Below the pieces are notes generated by a model, which worked only from the letters and a program-made list of their open reading frames with translations, did no database searches and was not told the origin of the DNA. Below, piece by piece: positions 11,961 to 28,263 of a stretch of DNA of 64,000 bases (within the stretch, counting starts at the first letter, position 1; each line of letters begins with the position of its first letter). Source of the DNA: Colletotrichum lupini (taxonomy: Eukaryota; Ascomycota; Sordariomycetes; Glomerellales; Glomerellaceae). Where the stretch lies: assembly GCF_023278565.1 (NCBI RefSeq), contig NC_064672.1, positions 3,286,001 through 3,350,000 on the forward strand, given 5' to 3'. A program made the position numbers and the translations under genes.

Positions 11961-14895
11961 ACGGATAGGTAAACGAGGGCTGAATACCCCTGGATGACAG
12001 AGAAAATCTTAAGACATGGAGAAGCCGAAGACTGGGCCGGACCATGCACTTGGCTGCATGCAAGAGAAAAGATCGAGAATTTTCCCTTTCCCGCATTTTC
12101 CTGCAGGCCTGCACGGGCTCCTCTTGTCTGTTTTTCGCCGGATTTGCACCAACCAAGTGGTCCGACAGCCAGCTTGCCTGCCTGTCATGTCTCTCTCCCA
12201 CCTCTCGGCATCGGCAGCATCGCTTCTCGGCCATCGCGGCATCGTTGTCAATCCCTGCATCAGCCAAGTTTCCTCTCTTGTTGTTAGTCGTTTGCCGTAA
12301 GACTTGGTTTGCTCTACACTTCTAAATCCTCACGCTATACATGTAGACTTGTATTCAAAGATGCTACTTCGAACCTGACGGACCTAATTCGGTGTATTCC
12401 ATGCGCACCCGCCAGGCGTGGTAAGCTTTGGTCAGCTTTGCGGATGAGTCAGTAGGATCTTGTTTTTGAGTACACAGAATAGAGAGAAACTTATGAGTGA
12501 TCAATCAGCCACTTTGCCATGCTCGCTCATCTCATGCTCGACATGATGGGCCCGGGCAATACAGTGAGGGACGCGCACGCATCTTAACAAAGCACTGCAG
12601 AGAGGAGTCGAGTTCCTTTTCTGATGATGCCGTGAAGTTCAGCTCATACAATGGGATGGAACCCCCACGAACGTACCCCCCGGCACAACAGGGAGTGCCA
12701 GCCCTCGAGGTTGGTTTGCTGGTACAAATAAGCATGCATGCGACTAATATTGCAGGCCGCGTGCCTCGCGGTGTGCGACGCAAATTTCTTCATGATTCTT
12801 TAACTTTTGGACACTCACGCACAGGGCCGTATTCGTGCAATTGAGACCCCCGAAAGTTCCAACGGCTGGACCGGCCGACGGATGAGTTAGGCCCACCCCA
12901 CGGCCGACGGAACGGGGTCGAGACCGCTCTAGGTCTTCAGAGACCCGGGTGGGGCACTCTTGCTACAGCGACGCTGAACATGGTGGTAGCTGCAATAGAC
13001 GCGACCTGGCAATTAAGAGCGATGAAGTATCATGTGAAGTTTGATACGAGAGGAATACGACGAAGGCCGGAGCACAACCCTCAGGTGACAATGGAAAAAA
13101 TAAGAGTCTGTAGCAGCATGTTACGAGGCGTAGTGAAGAGGGTCTCGTCCAAGTCACTTCCTCGGCAGCTAAGAATCGAAATCCATTACGCCTAGAGCTG
13201 GCGCGGCTACGGCTGCGGCTGCTGGGAGGAGTCATCGAGCAGACTCATCCGTCAGCTGGCATTGCCAGCATGACTGATTCGTGGCATTCATAGCCCCGTC
13301 TCTTGGACGCTGCGCGCGGAGGGCAAGGACCCAGTCCAGCGCCCCGGTTCAAGCTTGACAATGCGAGCGCATTCCCGCATTCTCGCATCCCCTGGCAGTT
13401 TGGCACTCTGAGTGAGAAGGGCGGACATGGCCACAGTGGTTATGCGAGGAAATCCGCTCGGCCCGACGTGCAGGTGGGCAAGCCACATTGAAGATCGGCA
13501 TGTGTGGCTGGAACATGCCTCGGTACCTATGCACTATAATGCTCTTTGGCGACCACCGGCCATGGGTGGCCTGTCTTTCTCGTGGTTGAGCCACATCACT
13601 GAGACGAGAGCACGAGTCACAAGTTCAGAGCAAACACGCCTATCCGAGGACGCGGGGGTGTACATTATAGGGAGGTATACGGATATAGTGGTCCGGAATG
13701 ATGACCGAACGTGGTCGTCAAGAATGCGTAGCAACCAGCACTGCCCGGCCACATCTCAGCTTCCAAGTTGCGGCGTGCTGCCAATGTCCTATCACACCAC
13801 TATTGCTATGCAGAATAACTGGTGGATACGTCGGACTGTTACGAATACCGAAGGCTAATGGCAGATGACCATGCTGTTCAAAGTTATTGATCGTGGACAG
13901 ACAGGGCTCCTAGCAGTGCCGGCGCATTCGAGCTGTTTTATGAGATGTGTTGCGAGGAAACAAATTACCTGAACAAAAGTCTTGCGGACTTGCAGTGATG
14001 CATAGCCGTAACGTAGTAAGGTACCTAAAGTAAGGTGATTGGACGACGGAGGACAATTGAGCACGTGCAGCAAGATCCTGTCACCCGCCGGACGGAAAAA
14101 CGCACACAACCAAGAATCTAACAGCGCTTATAGAAGACATAAAATTATATCAAAAAACCCACAATAACCAGCAGAAGACGAGACACTTTTCAGTTATTTT
14201 TCTTTCTATGATTTTGCTCTGAATATGTAGCATAATTAAGCTACCATAATACTACTAGTGTAAGTATATTGTTAGTGCTCGGTTTAAGGTGTGCGCATTT
14301 TGTTTGTCCGGCGGCTGCCTGTCTTCCGTTGCTGTACCTTTCCTATGACGTTGGCTGTTAACTCTAAGTGGTTCTCACACTCAGACTCAGTCAAACCTCA
14401 ACCAGATGGATCGGTTAGGCAAGGTTTGGATAGTATGCTTACTTTAGCCAAAACCGATACGTGCCAATGTGCCATGAGCAAGGTTACAAAAGGGAGCCCG
14501 GCACCAGCCACCAGCCACCAGCATATGATAGGAACGTTAGTTGTTGGGTTCATCAGCCTGACCAGTTTGTTCTCTGATTACAAAGGTAAGGGCCATTGTG
14601 AGATCACGGGATATGACATCATCTACAAGGTACGTCGTTCCGATGAGAAACAAGTAGTCGTTACTGAACATGAAACGTTACGATCGTTTGTCATCGACAG
14701 AGGATTTTAGTCAACATGCCGATGCGAAAGATGTCCGTTATTGTTGCACATTTTCAACGATGTATGCAGTGTAGACCAAAACATACCTGTATGGTGTCCT
14801 TACCCTAACTGACTTGCTTATCTCCCCAGATTTCTCATAGAGCACTGCCGCATTGGAGTGCGCTGGAGGTGCACGAATGGGAGATGGCGATGACA

Positions 14896-14908
14896 GGGGG
14901 GGGGGGGG
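14896..14908. repeat. Run of 13 G
   Basis: An uninterrupted homopolymer G run lies in non-coding sequence. It is a likely site of length polymorphism and possible sequencing error. Confidence 0.9.
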
Positions 14909-15217
14909 CGATCGGGCATTCGTTCTACCCAGATATAGAATCTTCGCTTCGTTTATCGATGGCCTGTACCTGCAGACGACAACCACGAGGCCGAGGCCAG
15001 AGAGGAGGCGCACTGCATAATTAGAAAGCGCCAGTTCCTACGGGCAAGTGAATTGACACGTTGACACATTGCGTGATTGGGTGGCTTCTCTCGGCTTGAA
15101 CAAGACTGGATAGTTGAGCGCTGAACCGACGGTGTGGCAGTGTGGCTGAGCACGATGCCTTTGGCCAATGAATGCAGCGCACCTGCAGGATGGAAGCATC
15201 CGCACCAGCGGTCTCGC

Positions 15218-15400
15218 TCTTTTGTTTCTTCTGCTCTCTCGTCTCGCGGGCCCTCGCTTCGCGGGGTTCTCCCCTTTGGACCGCGGGGCACAAGCGACAT
15301 TCTCTCTCCGTCCTCCGAGGCTTCCCCGAAGAGAAATTCCAAGAAACTTTTTTCCCCTTCCCCCTCACCCTCCCTTTCGGGTGCCTGCATCATTTTTTTT
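15218..15400. promoter_or_regulatory. CT-rich tract
   Basis: A strongly pyrimidine-biased plus strand (repeated TCTT, CTCT and CCCTTCC) like those seen upstream of well expressed fungal genes. No convincing gene follows within 2 kb, so its role is unknown. Confidence 0.3.
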
Positions 15401-15877
15401 TGTCAAAACCGGCACAGACTGAGGTCATGGCATTTTGGCCTCGAACCCTTGTTCCCTGTCTGACCGCGCCCACCAAACACTCCCATCACACCCACATGAA
15501 CAACCATGATCCAGCCCGACAGGACCCTTCAAAACATGCAGCCTTCGTGGGGCCACGGCATGGTAGAAGCGACCGGTGCAGCGAGCATGGAAGCGATCTT
15601 CGTCCCCCCTCACTCTTCCCTGAACCGGTCCGCCCACCCTTGACCATCGGCGTTTGCCCTCCAGGGTGGGCTGGCACGGCCGGAAACTGCGCAGTCACGC
15701 AGTGAAGGAGCTTCGGTACGGATTCTGCTGTGGGTTCTTGGATGACATCCATCGCTTGCAGGCCAAAACCTCGGATAATGGTCATTGCCATAGCATGTTA
15801 TTAGTGTCAGTGCTTGATCACATACTGTGTAGAGGTCAGGTTATCGCAACCAGGTCTGGGTATATCTACATCAGGTA

Positions 15878-16445
15878 GGTGCCTAGGTAGGTACCTACAA
15901 AATATGGTACTAGGAAAGGTATATACTCCGTCCGGATATGCATACTTGCGAAAGGAGCTTGGAACTGGAGATTCTTATCTCAATTCTCCCCACCTTGTGT
16001 CGGCCACCTTGAACGAAGAAATGATCTCTGACGATCAATCGCCTGTGAGAGATAAAGCCTGCAAGCACGGTGACGAATGGCCCGTGTTGGTCCAGGAATA
16101 AGATGCACCCGTGTGCCATCATCGAGGGACTCTGTGATATGTAATACATAGTTGTAACGTGGTAAAGGTGTGCATACCTACAAAGTGTGTGCGTTCCAGC
16201 ATGTCATCGGGTGGGCCTACCGGGCACCCCATCGATCCCTCCCACTCTCCTCATAGTGACACAGTAGGTTCTGCACCACGGGAATCGACGACCAGGTATC
16301 GACTAAGGTGTAATACTGCCACTGCGTAAGTACCTATGAACCTGTGAGGTAAGGCACTCCGTACGTAGGTGAGCGTCTCCGATACGATACCTAGGTGATT
16401 AGATACCGGTTCTTACTAAGGTAAGGTATGTATCCGTACCCACAC
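15878..16445. repeat. Clusters of TACCTAGGTA-like motifs
   Basis: Tetramer-based GGTAGGTGCCTAGGTAGGTA at about 15875-15895, then scattered GTACCTA, CCTAGGTG and GGTAAGGTA to 16445. The same motif type occurs near 150-210. Such low-complexity palindromic motifs are scattered in the intergenic DNA of many Sordariomycetes. Confidence 0.45.
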
Positions 16446-18051
16446 TACCTTGCCATGTCGGCGAGCTTTGAGACCTCAGTGGTCCCAACCCTTCGCCCTA
16501 CGTCACTCCACCAGCCCTCGACGGGATTATCGATGTCGTTCCGTCGCCGGAATGGAGTCCACCTACGTCTTGATCGCTGTTTCTCATGACCCTTTGAGTG
16601 CAACCACCCGCTCAGCGCAGCATCAAGCGCAAGCCTAGCCGAACACCCTGCCTTGTCTTGAGTGTCCTGTCTGCGAGCCTGCAAAGGGGTGGAATCGAAT
16701 GAGAGCAACGTCTGTCTCCTCGGATTACTTCCGTGCTATCTCCCGCCTCGCATCTTCCCGCCTTGTCCGTCTCGCTCAACCCACAGTGCGTGAGTGCCAC
16801 GACCAATGTTTGTCTTGTTACGGAGTATGCTTACTCATCATTGGTGAAGTTGAGGGGTCCAAGCTGGCGAAATCAGTCGTCTGCGGTGCTGCGGACAATA
16901 CCTATACTTGTTGGGTGAATGACAATGATCCCTAAACCCAAGAAACTTCCAGAGGCTTCGAGCAAGGCCCCTCGTCATTTCCATTGCACTGCCGTACCTA
17001 CCTTACGCTGCCTCACGCTGCATTGCAAATTGGTGGTCTATTGCCCACACCCGCTTTCTGCGTATCTACCTACTGTAACTTGCTCCGCCTTACTGCGTGC
17101 GAATCACACTGGGCCATGGCTGTTCTCGATCTGTCTTTCCATCATGTGACTCAATTTTTATCCGCGTCAGCTGTTTAGTAGTCCGTTGTTGGAAGCGTAC
17201 TATTCCGTCTGCCTGCGGCCAATTCAGCGACGTCCCGCTGGTTCTTTCTGCGTTGTCTCCGCATAATTGGGTTATAGACCTCGGCGCACTTCCTTTGCTG
17301 CCTTTTACTACTCCGTGCGTTGCTCACACGATGTGCATCGGAAGGCCAAGATAGGGAAATGTGAGCTAGTAGGTACGAATGTCGACTTGGGGGAAAGGAA
17401 ATGAATTACGAATATGCGCCTTGCCTAGATTCGAGGGCAGTACCAAGTGAGCCTTTCTCGCGCTTTTTGCTTGCCTTATGCGTGTCACATTGCAAGTGCA
17501 TTATTCAAGCAAGTGCTTGCTCGCTGGGCTGCTTGATAGTGACAAAAACTCAAAACCCCCGGTTGGGCCGTTGTTGGTCATGAGGTTCCTCGACCTTCTA
17601 GCGAATGGAATCGAGGACGAAAAAAATGCAAGGACTCATACCGCATGTTCTTGTTCGACTTGGTCATCATCCCACACACCTGAAAATTTTCTCCCTGTCT
17701 CTCCCCCCCTTCGGGCCCTCCCCTTCCTGCGTCCAGACCTTAAGGTGTTCTCCCCGGTCCCGATCCCAAGGCCCCCCTGTAACCCTGCTCTACTTACCAC
17801 ACTAATCCCATCCCCGGGACCGCCAGCACAACTTGTCCAAGCCTCGGGTCCTCCACCCGGTACCTCCGCTCTTCGTCCGCGTTGCGAGGAGCAGTACGTA
17901 CCCACAGCGCGCTACCTTACCGCACACCCTGGCCCTTCCATTCTAAGCCCCATAGCCCTCTAGGGTACGTACCTGGCCAGCTACCTCATTGCATTGCAAG
18001 TCCCCTACGTAGTGCTACCAACCCGCTGCCTCTCTTTAGTCTTTCCATCTT

Positions 18052-18057
18052 TATAAG
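18052..18057 (+). promoter_or_regulatory. TATA-like box of the Rpn4-like gene
   Basis: TATAAG in CTTTATAAGTCATCG lies about 90 bp before the chosen ATG at 18143 and after a pyrimidine-rich stretch. It supports placing the start at 18143, because the 87 codons upstream in the same open frame would lie in promoter and leader sequence. Confidence 0.4.
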
Positions 18058-18142
18058 TCATCGTCCCTCCGTGGTTTGCCACTCACTTGGCCCCTCCTAC
18101 CATCACACCTACAAAATATCTAAACTTCGTAACTACCACATC

Positions 18143-20224
18143 ATGCTGTTGACCCGACCCACTGCTTCACAATCAATCCAGCAACATCAGCAACAACAAT
18201 TCCAACAACCTTACTCCGACCTACACCACCAGTATCAGACACAATCACAACATTTCTACCCTCACTCGATCGATTTTGACCTTGAAGGCTCCTTTGACGA
18301 CACTGCTCCCGACCTCACCTCGTCGAGTATATCCTCGTCTCCGCTCTCGACTCAATCCTTTCTCCCTTCCCATTACTCTCTGGCAAACAACTCGGCAAGC
18401 CTTGCAAGTTACGACACGTCCCATCTGACCGTCCCAAGACGATCAGCGACAAGCACTTCAGGCTTCGAAGAACCCGCTTTGAACCACAACCATCAGCAAA
18501 ACCTCATGCAGTCAGACGCCTGGGTACTCGGGAATCAGTACGCTCCCAAGACCGGTGGTCGACTACCTCATCAGCGGGAGTCATCTTTGTCTTCACTCGG
18601 TTCAGCCGGTCCCGCATCACCCTTCAGTCACAGTACAACGAATCCCCAAATCGCGGTAACAGATTCGACACCCGACGTTCTGTACGACATGCAGGCTCAC
18701 GACGGTAATGCCTTCTACCAGTTGTCCAACAAGTCAATGGCGGTGTCCCACGACAACATGTATCCCAACTACAACGGACTGCAGAACATATCGTCGGACA
18801 TGGCCGGCTACGCCTCAGCCTTGAGTGTTCAACGACCACGATCTGACCGCGGGTTATTACCTGCGCCTGAACTCTCTATGGCTGGTAGCAGATCTCACCC
18901 AAACTCTGTGGCAAGCTCCATTGCTGGAGACTCACCCGCAACACCGTCACAACTCGAGCACGAAGATGACAGGCGGCGGAAAGCTGGTAAGCAATTTTCC
19001 ATGCAAATGTCTGGGAATAGAAGCTTACTCAATGTTTTCGACACAGTTTTCAGCAACGTACCCAAGCTAGACCGCACGATGACAGACATCTATAATGATG
19101 AACTGTATAGCCCCAATTTCACCATTACCTCGGCAGCTCCGGCTCAAAACCACATGGCTGTATCTCCTAGCAATGACGTGTTTGCGCAACGACTTAGCGC
19201 TGCAAACAACCAGCACTTGAGTGCAGCACAGTCGCCAGTCTCTAGTGTGTCACGCGACCGTTCGCCATTCCGTCAGGGTTCACCGTTGGCACCGATGCCC
19301 AGTCACGACTTTGGTGGAGGTGTTCAGGCCTCTCGTCTACGATTCAACTCGGCTCACCAAATCCGGGAACAGAAGAAGGCGGAGCAAGATGCACAAATTA
19401 TGCGACAACAAATGTCTGTAAAGTCGGAGCCGGAAACCCCGAAAACTATCTCTCCAAAAGACGCGATGCTCGAATTCCACGATGGCGATGCTGAATCATC
19501 ATTTTCACTCTTTCCATCTCAGGAGACGGTGGATTTTGAAGACATTGCAAAGGCAGTGGTCACGCAGGACCAACAGGTCAATTTTGCGAGGTCTGCCATG
19601 CAAAATGGGGCAGCTTTCCCTTATATGCCCGCTCAGCTTCAGACCGCTGTCCACATTCCACAGCAGTACCCATTCATTGCTCATCCACGACAATCTCATG
19701 AGCAGATTCCTCGGCTTAGCTCTGCCGAGTCAAGCACTGGGGGATCCGATGCTACTTCGACTTCAAATGCGGTACCGACAACCAAACCTGTGGGTGCTAC
19801 TGCTGATGGCGGTACTTACACTTGTACATACCACGGCTGCACCATGCGATTCGAAACCCCTGCTCTGCTGCAAAAGCATAAGCGTGAGGGGCATCGGCAG
19901 ACTCAGGGTATCGGAGGGCCCAGAAGACCTGAAGCAGTTGCCGCATCCCCCGACAGCATCCTCAATAGTCAAGCCGGACCTCACCGCTGCGATCGTATCA
20001 ATCCTAGCACGGGCAAACCGTGCCACACAATCTTTTCACGCCCGTACGACTTGACTCGTCACGAGGATACCATTCACAATGCGCGGAAGCAAAAGGTGCG
20101 CTGCAATCTTTGCACCGAGGAGAAGACGTTTAGTCGTGCCGATGCGCTCACGCGACACTACCGAGTCTGTCATCCGGATGTTGAATTCCCAGGCAAGCAC
20201 CGACGCCGGGGGCATAATGTCTGA
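18143..20224 (+). CDS. C2H2 zinc-finger transcription factor, Rpn4-like
   Basis: A nuclear transcription factor of about 673 residues once an intron is removed. The start MLLTRPTASQSIQQHQ follows a TATA-like box. A Gln-rich N-terminus (about 12-40) is followed by a long Ser/Thr/Pro-rich region with acidic patches (for example DFEDIAKAV). Three C2H2 fingers lie at the C-terminus: near 538 (CTYHGC...H...H), 593 (CDRINPSTGKPC...RPYDLTRHEDTIH) and 632 (CNLCTEEKTFSRADALTRH). The paired last two fingers with the RPYDLTRH motif resemble the Rpn4 family, which activates proteasome genes; fungal relatives are sometimes labelled cutinase G-box binding protein. A 60-nt in-frame segment at 18987-19046 has a GTAAGC donor, a CTTAC branch point and an ACAG acceptor and is very probably an intron; removing it joins RRKA to VFSNVPKLDRTM. 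Finger architecture is certain; the Rpn4 role is inferred. Confidence 0.87.
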   Translation: MLLTRPTASQSIQQHQQQQFQQPYSDLHHQYQTQSQHFYPHSIDFDLEGSFDDTAPDLTSSSISSSPLSTQSFLPSHYSLANNSASLASYDTSHLTVPRRSATSTSGFEEPALNHNHQQNLMQSDAWVLGNQYAPKTGGRLPHQRESSLSSLGSAGPASPFSHSTTNPQIAVTDSTPDVLYDMQAHDGNAFYQLSNKSMAVSHDNMYPNYNGLQNISSDMAGYASALSVQRPRSDRGLLPAPELSMAGSRSHPNSVASSIAGDSPATPSQLEHEDDRRRKAGKQFSMQMSGNRSLLNVFDTVFSNVPKLDRTMTDIYNDELYSPNFTITSAAPAQNHMAVSPSNDVFAQRLSAANNQHLSAAQSPVSSVSRDRSPFRQGSPLAPMPSHDFGGGVQASRLRFNSAHQIREQKKAEQDAQIMRQQMSVKSEPETPKTISPKDAMLEFHDGDAESSFSLFPSQETVDFEDIAKAVVTQDQQVNFARSAMQNGAAFPYMPAQLQTAVHIPQQYPFIAHPRQSHEQIPRLSSAESSTGGSDATSTSNAVPTTKPVGATADGGTYTCTYHGCTMRFETPALLQKHKREGHRQTQGIGGPRRPEAVAASPDSILNSQAGPHRCDRINPSTGKPCHTIFSRPYDLTRHEDTIHNARKQKVRCNLCTEEKTFSRADALTRHYRVCHPDVEFPGKHRRRGHNV

Positions 20225-21511
20225 ATGCGCTACGTTTACAGGCCATGATACACAGCTCGGATGGTGTCTGCTTCGCGGCGGCTTTACACTGGTCCAGTTG
20301 GCAGAAGAATGCGCCGACCTCCGAGGAAGCTAATGGTCTACCCAATTATCGACAATAGCGTGCACCATCCCCGAGCATGAGGAGTGAATCAGGGATGCAG
20401 GACAGTCGGGCGAATCAACAGGGGTGGAAATTCAGGGTCCTCGATGGTGCAGTAGGGGTCGTGCAACATGACATCACATAGTCCGTGCGCAACGACCCTG
20501 ACGATCCATATGACCCGTAATGACATCATTTACCCTCCATTTCCTACTAGGTTCACATCGCCAGAAGTCGTGCAACTTGCCCGACTCCACTCAGCGACAT
20601 CATTATGAGTCTTGGCATCATCATCCACCTCTGCCTGAGTTCATCAAATCGGGAATTGATGGGACGAGTTGGGGAGGATGGATGATCATGACGTTACATT
20701 ATCTATGCTCCTGCCACAGGCTCCTGCATTCCATTTCACGCCATATGGACGGTCCCGACCAGCCCCGACTCGGAAACTTGTGGTTCTTTACCCAGATGAT
20801 GCAATCTACGGCCTTAACCACTGCTCGGACGGGGCTTATGCATTTCTTTCCCTTTTGAGAAGCAGCGTTGTTTTAACCGCTTCCATCAATTACTTTACTT
20901 TTGCGATGGGTTTGGGACTGGACACTGAGCGAGTCTTTCACATCTCCCATTCTTCCACAAGACGATTGTGTATGACATGTTGTACATTATGTTATTATGG
21001 TCCAAGTCGAGACCACAAGGCTAGAGAAAAAAAAGGTTGGGGAGGGAATGGGATGTCCTAAGGGCACGCAGGCGTGGTTGGTTCTTACGAATGTGATGAT
21101 GAGGGAGGAATGATGCATTATAGAAATATTAATAAGTAAAACACCACCCCCATACTGATCCAATGCCCGGCCTTGATTCTTATCGGTCAACACTTGTCTC
21201 CTGCTACATACGGAATTGGTTGACAACTGGCTGAAAATATCACAGAGAGACTTAGACTATATCCCTTCACGATGATGCTCAAATACACATTGACTAGACA
21301 AGCACATAATACTCTATGTTTGAAATAGTTGTTCGCCATTTCTTAGGTGAAGTCCCAAAGTCGGTTATCTACTCAGCAACCGAGTCTGTATGGTCGATGC
21401 TAGTCCCTAGAGCTCCTTCCTCTACTCTAGCAACCATAGCTATCTACGAAGCACCAATGATATTTGGTACGCACGTTCAATGGTCGGGTCCTGCAGCGTG
21501 CCCTAGCCATC
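20225..21511. other. Convergent 3' intergenic region
   Basis: The Rpn4-like gene (+) and aro1 (-) end toward each other across 1.3 kb of normal composition. Only short chance frames are present, and no repeat or RNA gene was seen. It should hold both 3' UTRs. Confidence 0.5.
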
Positions 21512-26800
<5,289 letters not shown>

Positions 26801-26837
26801 CTTATAAGTAATATTTAAAAAATTATTAACTTAATTT

Positions 26838-26878
26838 CCCCCCGACGGAGCAATCCGCCGGGGCCGTACCGTATATTA
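26838..26878 (+). mobile_element. Family B, 5'-end remnant
   Basis: This is the 41-nt GC-rich 5' terminus of family B (CCCCCCGACGGAGCAATCCG onward), cut off by a family A copy. It is the first transposon sequence after the isochore boundary. Confidence 0.75.
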
Positions 26879-27171
26879 TTTTTAGTTACTTAGGCAGTTC
26901 TCGATATCGATTATACGGTTCTCGATATCGATTATACGGTATTAATATATAGTATTAATAAATACTCTTACTATTTTAATAAAGTTTTTTTTTTAAAATT
27001 TCCTTAACTTTCCCTTTTATAAAGTTTATAACTATAGATTATTAATAACGATATTAAGTACTTAATATTACTATTTTATAAGCCTATTTACGGCCCGCTA
27101 AGTAATAATAACTTATAATAATAATATTAAAAATACCCTCGTTACTATTATTAGATAATATTAACCTCTAT

Positions 27172-28224
27172 TTATTTTTTTATTTTGCCTTTACTAGTTG
27201 CTCGGGCAGTTCTTAATATTAATTATATAATATTAATATATAATATTAATAGATATTTCTATTATTTCGATAGACTATTTTTTTAAAATTTTCTAATTTT
27301 TTAATTTTCCCTCTTATAAAGTTTATAATTACGGATTATTAATAGCGATATTAAGTACTTAATACTATTATTTTATAAGCCGCCTACTTAGCTAAGTTTA
27401 CTACTCTCTAAGTAATAGTAGCTTATAATAATATAGTATTAGAGATACCCTCGTTACTATCGTTAAGAATAATACCGACCTTCTTATTATTAATATATAC
27501 TTTTAACTTTAACTTATATATATATATATATATTCGTTATTTTATTTCCTTTATTAAAATCGAAAAACGCTACTTCCCTCGCTATTTATTACTATTACCC
27601 TATTACTATTGCCCTATTACTATTACCTTATCGCTACTACCTTATTATTATTACTATTATTATTACTATTGAATCGTTTACCTATTCTTAAATATATACT
27701 ATCGAAATACTAAAATACGTAGTTATTATCGACCCCTAGGGCTTTTTTAATAGCTAGAAGTTTAATTTTATAAATATTATACTAAAGGACCCCGAACTAT
27801 AGTACGGCTATTTTAAAAAATATAAATTAGATATTATTAACTTAAAGATTAAAAAGATATATATTAATATAGCTATTACTTTAATAAGTACCTAGTTTAT
27901 ATAATATAATAACCTCGAAATACTTAATTAACTTTAAAGTATTATTAATATTCTAAAAACGTAGCGTAAGAGTAGGTTAAGAAAGACTAAAAAGGATATT
28001 TTAGAGTTATTAAATAAGGTAGAAAATAAGGGGTAGTTTTTAGCTATTTAGAGGGTAATTAATATATTACGGCGGGATTATTAGTATTTAGTAATAGCTA
28101 TAGCCGGTTATTATTAATTATAAAGTTTATTATATAATAAAGATACTTAATGTTAACCTTAATAAACTAGCTTATTTATGAAGGCGAAGATGGCCCCTAA
28201 TAAGGCGGACCGGACCCTAAAGGG
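27172..28224 (-). mobile_element. Family A, full-length (1,053 bp)
   Basis: It is bounded by a perfect 14-bp target duplication ATATTAACCTCTAT at 27158-27171 and 28225-28238. The 5' terminus CCCTTTAGGGTCCGG (plus strand CCGGACCCTAAAGGG) is on the right. It is inserted in an older A copy and is heavily RIP-mutated. Confidence 0.85.
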
Positions 28225-28263
28225 ATATTAACCTCTATAAGTATAATATATACCCTAATACTT

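Larger units (their letters stand above)
6370..18142. other. 11.8-kb stretch of normal GC with no supported gene
   Basis: Between the H4 stop and the start of the Rpn4-like gene I find only short frames on both strands. The longest are 15172-15705 (+, 177 codons), 13412-13858 (+, 148), 14291-14710 (+, 139) and 10497-10871 (-, 124). None has a recognisable domain or a convincing codon pattern, and several overlap each other antisense. CA and TG are common, so this is not RIP-mutated. Contents I can describe are a 39-bp imperfect inverted repeat (11865-11960), a 13-base G run, a CT-rich tract and clusters of TACCTAGGTA-like motifs. Unrecognised small intron-rich genes or noncoding transcripts remain possible. 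Confidence 0.55.

Noticed and set aside
13412..14710. Frames of 148 and 139 codons (13412-13858, 14291-14710)
   Set aside because: No recognisable domain, no convincing start context, and the first is opposed by antisense frames of similar length.
15172..15705. 177-codon plus-strand frame after a CT-rich tract
   Set aside because: Composition is low-complexity and overlapping frames are equally open. There is no domain, and the reading probably reflects a lack of stops in CT-rich DNA.
17882..18142. Upstream extension of the Rpn4-like frame (87 extra codons)
   Set aside because: The extension covers the TATA-like box and leader sequence, and its residues look like translated promoter. The ATG at 18143 begins the Gln-rich N-terminus.
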